Source: Curtobacterium sp. L6-1
GTDB lineage: Bacteria; Actinomycetota; Actinomycetes; Actinomycetales; Microbacteriaceae
DNA: 64,000 nucleotides
Assembly: GCF_018885305.1 (NCBI RefSeq)
Contig: NZ_CP076544.1
Span: 1,674,001 to 1,738,000, forward strand
Reading direction: 5' to 3'
Positions 45,452-53,242 of this stretch are shown here, in pieces (position 1 is the first letter of the stretch; each line of letters starts with the position of its first letter). The notes under the pieces are model-generated. The model was not told the DNA's origin, made no database searches, and saw only the letters and a list, made by a program, of their open reading frames with translations. The position numbers and the translations under genes are program-made.

Positions 45452-45457
45452 TACCCT
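45452..45457 (+). promoter_or_regulatory. Putative leaderless -10 (TACCCT) of the lytic-transglycosylase-like gene
   Basis: TACCCT ends 6 nt before the ATG at 45464. It lies in the 277-bp divergent gap with pnp, which shows no other gene. Confidence 0.45.
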
Positions 45458-45463
45458 GCACCC

Positions 45464-46693
45464 ATGCGTCGGAACACCGCTCGACCGAACCCTGCGCGTC
45501 ACGCCGCCGTCCTCGTGGCGGTGGTGGTCGGCGCGCTCGTCGTCCCCGCCGTCACCGCGGCACCGGCCTCCGCCACGGAGTACCCCACGTGGCAGGACGT
45601 CGAGCGGGCGAAGGGCGACGAGCAGGCCAAGCGCTCCGAGGTGTCGCGGGTGCAGGCCGCGCTGCGGTCCGCCCAGGCGGAGGCGGCGCGCAGGTCCCAG
45701 GTCGCCCTCGAGACGTCCGCCGCGGCGACGCAGGCCGAGGCGGACCTGGCCGAGGCCACGCGGACGGCCACGAGCCTCCAGGCCCACGCCGAGCAGGCGG
45801 CCGCGACGGCCCGACGAGCGCAGACCCGGGCCGGGCGCCTGGCCGCCGACCTGTACCGCGACGGCTCCACCGACCAGATGACCACGCGGATCGCGACCGC
45901 CGGTGACCCCGACCAGCTGCTCTACCAGCTCGGCGCGCTCGACCAGCTCTCGACGACGTGGTCGAGCGTGATGGAGGACGCCTCGGTCGCGGCGGGGACC
46001 GCGTCGTCGCTGCACGACCAGGCGGCGCGCGCCGAGCACGAGCGCGCGTCCCTCGCGGCCGCGGCCGAGCCGACGGCGGCGACCGCGAAGTCGGCGCAGC
46101 AGCGCGCGGACTCCGCGGTGGCGTCGACCGAGTCGCACAGCGACGAGCTCTACGCGCAGCTGGCGGCACTCCGGGACTCGACCGCCGAGACGCAGCGACG
46201 GTACGAGGTCGGCAAGGCAGTCGCGGCCCAGGCCGCCGCGCAGCGCGCCGCTGCACGAGCCGCTGCCGAAGCCGCTGCACGACGGGCGGCCTCGTCGGCC
46301 GCGCCCTCCTCGGGCGGTGGGACCCCGTCGTCACCGGCCCCCGCCGGCAACGCCTACCCGAGCACCGACGGGGTGCCGGTCGACCCCGCCGGAGCACAGG
46401 CCTACGCCCGGAGCGCCCTCGGCTCGTACGGCTGGGGCGACGACCAGTTCGGCTGCCTGGTCTCCCTGTGGAAGCAGGAGTCCGGGTGGCGCGCGAACGC
46501 ACTCAACCCGTCGAGCGGCGCGTACGGCATCCCGCAGGCACTGCCGGCGTCGAAGCTCGCCGCCGCCGGTGCCGACTGGCGGACGAACGCCCGCACGCAG
46601 GTCAACTGGGGCCTCGCCTACATCAAGAGCAGCTACGGCACCCCGTGCGGGGCGTGGGACCACGAGATGAGCGTCGACCCGCACTGGTACTGA
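45464..46693 (+). CDS. Secreted coiled-coil protein with lytic-transglycosylase-like C-terminal domain
   Basis: 409 residues. A signal peptide ([19 protein letters not shown] then APASA, about 1-40) leads to about 225 residues of Ala/Glu/Gln/Arg-rich coiled coil (for example [20 protein letters not shown]). A Pro/Ser/Gly linker follows. The last 110 residues ([41 protein letters not shown], then IPQAL) match goose-lysozyme-like transglycosylase folds, with the probable catalytic Glu in KQESGW. This layout suggests a peptidoglycan hydrolase held in check by its coiled coil, as in NlpC/P60 RipA-like or EnvC-like proteins; that is inference. No cell-wall-binding repeat is seen. Confidence 0.85.
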   Translation: MRRNTARPNPARHAAVLVAVVVGALVVPAVTAAPASATEYPTWQDVERAKGDEQAKRSEVSRVQAALRSAQAEAARRSQVALETSAAATQAEADLAEATRTATSLQAHAEQAAATARRAQTRAGRLAADLYRDGSTDQMTTRIATAGDPDQLLYQLGALDQLSTTWSSVMEDASVAAGTASSLHDQAARAEHERASLAAAAEPTAATAKSAQQRADSAVASTESHSDELYAQLAALRDSTAETQRRYEVGKAVAAQAAAQRAAARAAAEAAARRAASSAAPSSGGGTPSSPAPAGNAYPSTDGVPVDPAGAQAYARSALGSYGWGDDQFGCLVSLWKQESGWRANALNPSSGAYGIPQALPASKLAAAGADWRTNARTQVNWGLAYIKSSYGTPCGAWDHEMSVDPHWY

Positions 46694-46708
46694 GCGGGAC
46701 CGCGTCCG

Positions 46709-47326
46709 CTAGTGCCGGAGGTCGCCGAGCAGGGCGGCGAAGTCCGTGACCGCCGGCAGCACTCCGGTCTGCTGCGGCTGCCGCCGGGAGGCCCCGATCG
46801 CCCAGGCGAGGTCGGCGCCGCCCCGGCGGATGCGCGCGTCGAGCGCGCCGGCCTCGTCGCTCCCCCAGTCGTCGGTGGCGGCGAAGACCGCCGTCGGGAC
46901 CACCGCGGCGCGGAGGTAGGCGAACACCGGACGCAGCGCGTGCTCGAGGGCGAGCGAGTGCCGGGCGGTCCCCCCGGTGGCGCCGAGCAGCACGGGCATG
47001 TCGGTGAGGGCGTCCTTGTCCATCACGTCGAGGAAGGACTTCGCGAGGCCGCTCATGCCAGCGGTGAAGACCGGCGTCACGAAGACCACCGCGTCCGCCT
47101 CGACGACGGTCGCCATCGCCTCGGCCAGGGCCGGCGACGAGAAGCGCGTGAGCATGGCGTCGATGACGTCGTGCGCGAGCGGGCGGAGGTCGACGGTACG
47201 GACCTGCACCTCGGCGCCCGGGTCGACGTCGAGCGCGGCGACGGCGGCCGCGGCGAGGCGGTCGGCCAGGAGGCGGGTCGAGCTGGGCTCGGAGAGACCG
47301 GCGGAGACGACGGCGATGGTGGTCAT
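46709..47326 (-). CDS. NADPH-dependent FMN reductase (CE1759 type)
   Basis: 205 residues. A flavodoxin-like fold: TTIAVVSAGLSEPSSTRLLADRL, VVEADAVVFVTPVFTAGMSGLAKSFLDVMD and MPVLLGATGGTARHSLALEHALRPVF match the NADPH-dependent FMN reductase/CE1759 family. It probably supplies reduced FMN to a monooxygenase, but no partner is nearby. The ATG at 47326 has a GGGAG ribosome-binding site. The gene lies between rpsO and pnp. Confidence 0.9.
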   Translation of the reverse strand: MTTIAVVSAGLSEPSSTRLLADRLAAAAVAALDVDPGAEVQVRTVDLRPLAHDVIDAMLTRFSSPALAEAMATVVEADAVVFVTPVFTAGMSGLAKSFLDVMDKDALTDMPVLLGATGGTARHSLALEHALRPVFAYLRAAVVPTAVFAATDDWGSDEAGALDARIRRGGADLAWAIGASRRQPQQTGVLPAVTDFAALLGDLRH

Positions 47327-47430
47327 GGGGACTCCCGACTTTCGATGCGTTTGCATGAACAGTACACCGAACCGGGTGGGGCGTGCAGCCATTCCCGCCC
47401 CCGAGGCGCACGGCACTGCCGGGAAGGGGA

Positions 47431-47465
47431 GAAGCCCCGTCCCTCGCGAGGAGGGACGGGGCTTC
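47431..47465. terminator. rpsO terminator hairpin
   Basis: GAAGCCCCGTCCCT (47431-47444) pairs perfectly with AGGGACGGGGCTTC (47452-47465) around a 7-nt loop. It lies 41 bp after the rpsO stop on the minus strand and makes rpsO monocistronic. Confidence 0.85.
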
Positions 47466-47506
47466 CGGTCGAGCAGGCCTGCGACGAGGCAGGGCTCGGA
47501 CGATGA

Positions 47507-47776
47507 CTAGCGGCGCAGTCCGAGGCGCTCGATGAGCGCACGGTAGCGGGCGATGTCGACGTCGGAGAGGTAGCCGAGGAGACGGCGACGCTGACCGACC
47601 ATGAGCAGCAGACCACGACGCGAGTGGTGGTCGTGCTTGTGCTCCTTGAGGTGCTCGTTCAGGTCGTTGATACGACGCGTCAGAACGGCGACCTGGACCT
47701 CGGGGGATCCGGTGTCGCCCGGGTGGGTCGCGTACTCTTCGATGATCTCCTGCTTGATCTTCGCGTCAAGTGCCAT
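47507..47776 (-). CDS. rpsO: 30S ribosomal protein S15
   Basis: 89 residues, the normal length. [68 protein letters not shown] is the whole conserved S15 core, including the helix-1 to helix-3 rRNA-binding residues. S15 binds 16S rRNA early in 30S assembly and often represses its own mRNA. The ATG at 47776 has an AAAGGGGA ribosome-binding site. A small GCTCT/AGAGC stem (47794-47808) sits just upstream, and a CACAC/GTGTG dyad lies nearby, either of which could be part of a regulatory leader. Confidence 0.97.
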   Translation of the reverse strand: MALDAKIKQEIIEEYATHPGDTGSPEVQVAVLTRRINDLNEHLKEHKHDHHSRRGLLLMVGQRRRLLGYLSDVDIARYRALIERLGLRR

Positions 47777-47942
47777 GGAGGATCCCCTTTCCTGCTCTGC
47801 GTGAGAGCTGTGTCCGTTGCGCGGTGCCCACACCTGATGTGTGAGCGCTCTTGATCCGCGGCCGTTCGACGGCAACCGAACGAGCATACCAGAGCGCGGC
47901 CACGGACCAGGGCCCCGGGCCGGAGCCGGCGTCGGCGTCGGC

Positions 47943-47984
47943 GTGCGGGTCGGACCGTGCGGGTCAGACCGTGCGGGTCAGGCC
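47943..47984. repeat. 14-bp tandem repeat containing the vanZ stop codon
   Basis: Three full copies of GTGCGGGTCAGACC-like units at 47943, 47957 and 47971, plus a diverged fourth. Two copies contain TCA, a stop codon on the minus strand; the one at 47978-47980 ends the VanZ-like gene. Confidence 0.8.
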
Positions 47985-48430
47985 GTGCGGGCGCGGAGCG
48001 GACGTCGACGACGCCGCCGCTCGGGCAGCAGGCTCCGGACGAAGCCGACGAACGTGGCCCCGATCAGACCGCCGAGGCCGTTCGACAGCACGTCGCGCGG
48101 GTCGGCGACCCGGTAGGGCAGGTACACCGCCTGGGCGAACTCGATCCCGACCGACAGCACGACGGCCACGAAGGCGCCGAGCACCCACCACCGGCGCGGG
48201 AGCCACAGCGCGGCGATCACACCGACCGGCACGAACATCGCCACGTTCGCCAGGAACTCGGTGCGGTCGTACGTGAACCAGGCACCGTGCGGCTGCTGCT
48301 GGACCCAGGCGACCGCACGGAGGACCAGGGTGTTCTCGGCCTCGGAGAAGACGTGCGGCGTCAGGGTCATGCGCCAGATCACCCAGGCGTAGGCCGCCGT
48401 CAGGGCGAGCAGGAGCAGCTTCCGGAACAT
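47978..48430 (-). CDS. VanZ-like membrane protein
   Basis: 150 residues. About four membrane segments (FRKLLLLALTAAYAWVIW, EFLANVAMFVPVGVIAALW, WVLGAFVAVVLSVGIEFAQA, GGLIGATFVGFVRSLL) and the VanZ signature RTEFLANVAMFVPVG plus EFAQAVYLPYRVADPRDVLSNGLGG. The family is linked to teicoplanin resistance in enterococci, but most members have no known role. The C-terminus is very basic (RRRRRRPLRARTA) and its last codons lie in a 14-bp repeat. Divergent from the GH6 gene. Confidence 0.9.
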   Translation of the reverse strand: MFRKLLLLALTAAYAWVIWRMTLTPHVFSEAENTLVLRAVAWVQQQPHGAWFTYDRTEFLANVAMFVPVGVIAALWLPRRWWVLGAFVAVVLSVGIEFAQAVYLPYRVADPRDVLSNGLGGLIGATFVGFVRSLLPERRRRRRPLRARTA

Positions 48431-48562
48431 CCCGCCAGTCTGGGGCACGCCTGCTGGCCGGGTGCTGGACGACGCCCTGGCATCCGGTGCCGATCCGATG
48501 GGAACATGGCCGCGAGCAGCGACGTCGTCCGGAGGGCGACGTCCGACCAGGGAGGACCGCCG

Positions 48563-49588
48563 ATGCCGGCACCGCAGCGCGCCTCGACCGCCCGGCAGTG
48601 GGTGTGGATCGGGCTCGTCCTCGTGCTCGTCGCGGCGGTCGTGGCAGCCGTCGCCGTCGTGTGGCCGCGCGGCGACACCGACCGGCAGATCGCGCACCGA
48701 CGCACGGTCGCCGAGGCCTGGCCCGGCGGCCTCGCACACCAGCCGGGCACCGCGAACCAGCCACGCTGGCACGAGACGGCCGCGCGGGAGGCCGGACGGG
48801 CCTCCACGGCGGACCGCCTGGCGGTGATCGCCGACCAGCCGATCGCGACCTGGTTGACCGACCCCTCGGTCTCGGACACCGTCGCCACCGTGCGGAGCGT
48901 CCTGGCCGCCGCCCGCGAGCAACGGGCGACCCCCGTCTTCGTGCTCTACGCGATCCCGGACCGCGACTGCGGTCACTGGTCGCGCGGCGGCGCCGCCGAG
49001 GACGCCTACCTGCCGTGGGTGCGGGCCGTCACCCGCGCGCTGTCGGGTTCCCACGCAGTCGTGCTCGTCGAACCGGACTCGATCGCACAGATCGCGGTCT
49101 GCGAGCGGTTGCTCGACACCCGGCTGCCCCTGCTCCGAGCGGCGGTGCGCGCCCTGTCCGGGCACGGCCTGACCGTGTACCTGGACGGCGGGAACGAGCG
49201 GCGGGTGCCCGTCGAGACCATGGCCGGGTGGCTCCGGCGAGCCGGCGTCGACCGCGTGCAGGGCTTCGCGACGAACGTGTCGAACTTCTACCGCGTGGAC
49301 CAGGAGCGCGCCTACGCCGACGAGCTCGCGGACGCGATCGGCGGCGACCCGCACTTCGTCATCGACGTCTCGCGGAACGGACGGGGCTGGCGGGGCGACT
49401 GGTGCAACCCGGACGGCGCCGGCCTGGGGCAGCTCCCCCACGTCACGCGCGGCACGACCCGCCTCGACGCGCTGCTCTGGGTCAAGACGCCCGGACTGAG
49501 CGACGGCAGCTGCAACGGCGGGCCGGCCGCCGGCACGTGGTGGGAGTCGTACGCGCTCGCGCTCGTCGAGAACCGCAAGCGGTCCTGA
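48563..49588 (+). CDS. Glycoside hydrolase family 6 protein, membrane-anchored or secreted
   Basis: 341 residues. A single N-terminal hydrophobic segment (WVWIGLVLVLVAAVVAAVAVVW, about 13-34) leads to a GH6-like domain that would cut beta-1,4-glucan. Conserved features are VFVLYAIPDRDCG, HAVVLVEPDSIAQIAVC (the acid/base Asp motif), YLDGGNE, NVSNFYRV, FVIDVSRNGRGW and LLWVKTPGLSDGSCNGGP. No signal-peptidase site or carbohydrate-binding module is evident, so it may stay anchored. The ATG at 48563 follows a GGAGGA ribosome-binding site. A GACGGGAGGCGCG half element overlaps the stop region. Confidence 0.9.
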   Translation: MPAPQRASTARQWVWIGLVLVLVAAVVAAVAVVWPRGDTDRQIAHRRTVAEAWPGGLAHQPGTANQPRWHETAAREAGRASTADRLAVIADQPIATWLTDPSVSDTVATVRSVLAAAREQRATPVFVLYAIPDRDCGHWSRGGAAEDAYLPWVRAVTRALSGSHAVVLVEPDSIAQIAVCERLLDTRLPLLRAAVRALSGHGLTVYLDGGNERRVPVETMAGWLRRAGVDRVQGFATNVSNFYRVDQERAYADELADAIGGDPHFVIDVSRNGRGWRGDWCNPDGAGLGQLPHVTRGTTRLDALLWVKTPGLSDGSCNGGPAAGTWWESYALALVENRKRS

Positions 49589-49640
49589 CGGGAGGCGCGG
49601 GGCGCGTCCGGCGGGTCGGTCCGGCCGGCGCGGTCGGCCG

Positions 49641-51899
49641 TCAGGCGACCGACACGACGGTGAGGCGACGCGTCGGCCGGGTCATCGCGACGTAGACCGC
49701 CGCCGCGGCACGTGCGGCGTCGTCGCCGACCCGATCCGGGTCGACGAGCAGGACGCCGTCGAACTCGAGCCCCTTCGCGTCCGCACCGGTCAGCACCGTG
49801 ACCGATCCGGGACGCGGGGAGCCGAGTCCCCGGACGTCGGCGTCGGTGCGGGCCAGGCGCTCCCGCACGGCGGCGACCTCGGACTCGGGCACGATGACGC
49901 CGATGGTCCCCGACCCGATCAGCTCGCGCTCGCCCTCGACCCGCTCGGCGACGGTGTCGAGCAGGTCCGCGCGCGGGACCGTCAGCCGCTCGACGGGGTC
50001 GCCGTCACGGACCGCCTGGTTCGCCGTGACGGTGAGTCCCGCCGACGCCGCGAACGCCCCGGCGGCCTCGACGATGGAGCGCGGCGTGCGGTAGTTGACC
50101 GTCAGCTCCTCGAGGCGGGAGTCGAGCGGGACCTGCGGCGCACGACCGCGACGGCGCCGGGACAGCGCCCCGCGGACGTCGTCCCAGGTGCGGGCGGCGC
50201 CGGGCGAGGAACCCTGCGCCATGTCGCCCACGATGGTGAACGAGCGGAGCGGGTTCCGGCGTGCGAGCACCCGCCACTGCATCGGGGAGAGCTCCTGCGC
50301 CTCGTCGACGACGATGTGCCCGTACGTCCACTCGCGGTCCTCGGCGGCGCGCTCGGCCGTCGAGCGGGGGTCGCCGCCCTCGGCGAAGGCACCGGCGACC
50401 TGCTCGGCGCTGACGATCCCCTCGACGCCCATGTTCTCGATCGCCTGGCGGGCGTTCTCGATGTCCCGGTTGCGGCTCGCCTTCGCCTGGCGCTTCGCCG
50501 CACCGCCGGTCGGGTCGAACACCCCGAGCAGTTCGGCGGCCTCGTCTAGGAGCGGGACGTCCTCGACCGTGAAGCCGGCACCGCGCTCCCGCCGGAGCAG
50601 GGCTCGGCGCTCCGGGCTCCAGTTCGGGGTGAGGGACGCGAGCCAGTTCGGCCGGGCGTACAGGTCCTCGAGCAGCTTCTCGGCCGGCAGTGGCAGCCAC
50701 GCGGTGTTGAGCAGGACGCGGGCGTCGTACGAGCTGCGGATGTCCTCGCGCAGGACCTTCTCGTCGGCTTCGTCCACCGTGGTCCCGCGCTGCCGCAACT
50801 GGTCGGCCAGCAGCCGGGTCATCGCGTCGAGCGCGTTCTTGTTGAACGTCACGCGGGCGACGTTGTGCGGCTTGCCGCGGTCCTGCGCGCGGCGCATCGC
50901 GTCGGCGACGAGCTGCGGCGGGACGACCAGCCGCTCCCCCTCGACGTCGAGCGTGACGGTCTCGGTCGGGACGACCTGCCGCGAGCGGACGGCACGGCGG
51001 AGCAGGTCGGCCATCTCGCCCGAGCCCTTCACGGCCGCGACGTCCCGACGGTCGTGCACGGTGGTGTGCAGCCCCGGGTAGAGCGAGCCGAGGGACGCCA
51101 TCACCACGCCGGTCTCGCCGAGCGACGGGAGCACCTGCTCGATGTAGGTGAGGAACGCCGGAGACGGGCCGACGACGAGCACGCCGGACCCGCGCAGCCG
51201 CTCGCGGTACGAGTACAGCAGGTAGGCCGCGCGGTGCAGCGCCACGGCCGTCTTGCCGGTGCCCGGGCCGCCCTGGACGATGAGCACGCCCTCGAGCGGC
51301 GACCGGATGATGCGGTCCTGTTCGCCCTGGATGGTCGCGACGATGTCGGTCATCCGCCCGGTGCGCTCGGCGGTGACGGCGGCGAGGAGCGCGCCCTCGC
51401 CCTGCAGGTGGGTGCGTTCGTCGTCGTAGAGGGAGGCGTCGAAGACCTCGTCCTCGACGTTCACGACGCTGCGGCCCTCGAGGGTCAGGTGGCGACGGGC
51501 GCGCATGCCCATCGGGTGCGCCGCGGTGGCCTGGTAGAAGGCGCTCGCACCGGGCACGCGCCAGTCGAGCAGCAGCGGCCGGTGGTCGGCGTCGCGGAGC
51601 CCGACGCGGCCGATGTAGCGGAAGGCGTCCTCGTCGGCGCGCGGGTCCTGCACCTCGAGCCGGCCGAAGACCAGGCGGTCGCCGACGCGCTGGAGGGTGG
51701 CGACGGTGTCCTCGTACAGGCGGGCGAAGGCGTCGCGCTCGCTCCGGCTCTGGTGGTTGCCGCCGACGGTCTGGCGTCGGGTCTCCACGAGGCGCTGCTC
51801 GGCCTCGGCGGTCAGGTCGTCGAGACGGCGGAACAGACCGTCGACGTAGTCGCGCTCACGGTCGATCTCGGTCGGTTCGGAAACACGCGGTTCGGACAC
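49641..51899 (-). CDS. helD: HelD-family RNA polymerase-associated helicase (UvrD/Rep fold)
   Basis: 752 residues. The N-terminal coiled coil (RERDYVDGLFRRLDDLTAEAEQRL) is the arm that enters the RNA polymerase secondary channel. Walker A is VQGGPGTGKTAVALHRAAYLLY, Walker B HIVVDEAQELSPMQW, motif IV VNYRTPRSI and the motif VI region VYVAMTRPTRRLT. HelD removes stalled polymerase; actinobacterial versions (HelR) can give rifampicin tolerance, which cannot be judged here. The GTG at 51899 is preferred over the TTG at 51905 because GAAGGG lies 6 nt upstream. A long palindrome sits just before it. Confidence 0.92.
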   Translation of the reverse strand: MSEPRVSEPTEIDRERDYVDGLFRRLDDLTAEAEQRLVETRRQTVGGNHQSRSERDAFARLYEDTVATLQRVGDRLVFGRLEVQDPRADEDAFRYIGRVGLRDADHRPLLLDWRVPGASAFYQATAAHPMGMRARRHLTLEGRSVVNVEDEVFDASLYDDERTHLQGEGALLAAVTAERTGRMTDIVATIQGEQDRIIRSPLEGVLIVQGGPGTGKTAVALHRAAYLLYSYRERLRGSGVLVVGPSPAFLTYIEQVLPSLGETGVVMASLGSLYPGLHTTVHDRRDVAAVKGSGEMADLLRRAVRSRQVVPTETVTLDVEGERLVVPPQLVADAMRRAQDRGKPHNVARVTFNKNALDAMTRLLADQLRQRGTTVDEADEKVLREDIRSSYDARVLLNTAWLPLPAEKLLEDLYARPNWLASLTPNWSPERRALLRRERGAGFTVEDVPLLDEAAELLGVFDPTGGAAKRQAKASRNRDIENARQAIENMGVEGIVSAEQVAGAFAEGGDPRSTAERAAEDREWTYGHIVVDEAQELSPMQWRVLARRNPLRSFTIVGDMAQGSSPGAARTWDDVRGALSRRRRGRAPQVPLDSRLEELTVNYRTPRSIVEAAGAFAASAGLTVTANQAVRDGDPVERLTVPRADLLDTVAERVEGERELIGSGTIGVIVPESEVAAVRERLARTDADVRGLGSPRPGSVTVLTGADAKGLEFDGVLLVDPDRVGDDAARAAAAVYVAMTRPTRRLTVVSVA

Positions 51900-51910
51900 T
51901 CGCAACCCTT

Positions 51911-51944
51911 CGGGACAGGGGAACCAATGGTATCCCCTGCCCCG
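51911..51944. promoter_or_regulatory. 34-bp near-palindrome between the aldo/keto reductase and helD
   Basis: CGGGACAGGGGA (51911-51922) pairs with TCCCCTGCCCCG (51933-51944) with one mismatch, and the loop itself contains ACCA/TGGT. It lies 16 bp past the reductase stop and ends at the helD ribosome-binding site, so it may terminate the reductase transcript, regulate helD, or both. No rifampicin-associated element was recognised. Confidence 0.55.
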
Positions 51945-51959
51945 AGTCGGGTCGTGCCG

Positions 51960-52802
51960 CTACATCTCCTCGTGCGTGTCCGGGTCGCCGTCCCAGAGCC
52001 GTCCGCGCTCGAGCGCCGAGATGGCCCGGACCTCGTCGTCGGTCAGCGTGAAGCCGAAGACGTCGAGGTTCTCGCGCTGGCGGTCCGGGTCGCCCGACTT
52101 CGGCACCGGCACGGCACCGAGCTGGACGTGCCAGCGGAGGACGACCTGACCGGCCGAGACACCGTGCGCGGCGGCCGCGGCGGTCACGGGCTCCTCGGTG
52201 AGGAGTTCCGACTGCTTGGCGAGCGGGCTCCAGCTCTCGGTGACGATCCCGAGCCGCTCGTGCACCGCGCGGAGCTCGGCCTGCGGGAAGTACGGGTGCA
52301 GTTCGACCTGGTTCACCGCGGGGGCGACCCCCGTGGCGTCGAGGATGCGGTCGAGGTGCTCGGGCGTGAAGTTCGAGACTCCGATCGAGCGGACCTTGCC
52401 ACTGTCGCGGAGGTCGACGAACGCCTTCCACGTCTCGACGAACCTGTCCACGGACGGGTTCGGCCAGTGGATGAGGTAGAGGTCGAGGTGGTCCAGGCCC
52501 AGGTTGGCCAGGGTCTCGTCAACGGAGCGGTGCGCCTCGTCGTAGCCGTGGTGGCGTCCCGGGAGCTTCGACGTCACCACGAACGCGTCACGCGGCACGT
52601 CGGACTCGCGGACCGCGCGGCCCACAGCGTCCTCGTTGCCGTAGTTCAGCGCGGTGTCGAGCAGGCGGTACCCGCTCGAGATCGCCGCGCCGACCGCCGC
52701 CACGCCCGCGTCCCCGTCGAGCGAGTACGTGCCGAGGCCGAGCGCCGGGATGCGGTGCCCGTCGTTCAGCTCGAGGGTCGGGACCTCCGGGACGCCGGCC
52801 AT
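51960..52802 (-). CDS. Aldo/keto reductase
   Basis: 280 residues of the AKR5-like type. The full catalytic set is visible: Asp and Tyr in RLLDTALNYGNEDAVG, Lys in VVTSKLPGRHH and His in LDLYLIHWPNPSVD. The cofactor-binding end reads GAVPVPKSGDPDRQRENLDVFGF. Similar enzymes reduce 2,5-diketo-gluconate or small carbonyls; the substrate is unknown. The ATG overlaps the FKBP stop by one base (TGATG), so the two are coupled. Compare the reductase at 1487-2362, which lacks the His. Confidence 0.94.
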   Translation of the reverse strand: MAGVPEVPTLELNDGHRIPALGLGTYSLDGDAGVAAVGAAISSGYRLLDTALNYGNEDAVGRAVRESDVPRDAFVVTSKLPGRHHGYDEAHRSVDETLANLGLDHLDLYLIHWPNPSVDRFVETWKAFVDLRDSGKVRSIGVSNFTPEHLDRILDATGVAPAVNQVELHPYFPQAELRAVHERLGIVTESWSPLAKQSELLTEEPVTAAAAAHGVSAGQVVLRWHVQLGAVPVPKSGDPDRQRENLDVFGFTLTDDEVRAISALERGRLWDGDPDTHEEM

Positions 52803-53173
52803 CAGCGGACGCCGAGCAGGTCGATGACGAAGATCAGGGTCTTGCCCGACAGGAAGTGGCCGCCGCCGGCCGGGCCGTAGGCGAGCTCCGGCGGGACGAC
52901 GAGCTTGCGGCGCCCACCGACCTTCATGCCGGGGATGCCCTCCTGCCAGCCGCGGACGAGGGCAGCGAGCGGGAAGTCGATCGGCTCGCCGCGGTTCCAC
53001 GAGCTGTCGAACTCCTCGCCGGTCTCGTACTCGACGCCGGCGTAGTGAACCTTGACGGTCGAGCCGGACTCGGCGACGTCCCCGTCACCCTCGACGATGT
53101 CGGTGACCACGAGGTCGGTGGGGGCGGGGCCCTCGGGGGCGTCGAACTCGGGCTTGCTGTTCAGGTCAGTCAT
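52802..53173 (-). CDS. FKBP-type peptidyl-prolyl cis-trans isomerase
   Basis: 123 residues. The FKBP core is complete: VHYAGVEYETGEEFDSSWNRGEPIDFPLAALVRGWQEGIPGMKVGGRRKLVVPPELAYG then FLSGKTLIFVIDLL. There is no signal peptide, so it is cytoplasmic. First gene of a pair with the aldo/keto reductase; divergent from an MFS gene across a 69-bp gap. Confidence 0.95.
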   Translation of the reverse strand: MTDLNSKPEFDAPEGPAPTDLVVTDIVEGDGDVAESGSTVKVHYAGVEYETGEEFDSSWNRGEPIDFPLAALVRGWQEGIPGMKVGGRRKLVVPPELAYGPAGGGHFLSGKTLIFVIDLLGVR

Positions 53174-53242
53174 GCTCGTCAGTCAACCAGAGAACGCGGC
53201 AGCGCCCCGCAGGAGCCCACCAGCCCGCAGAATGGTTCCACC

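Noticed and set aside
45187..45477. N-terminal extension of PNPase upstream of the TTG
   Set aside because: The extension is unlike any PNPase, would overlap the divergent gene's start, and ignores an excellent ribosome-binding site at the TTG.
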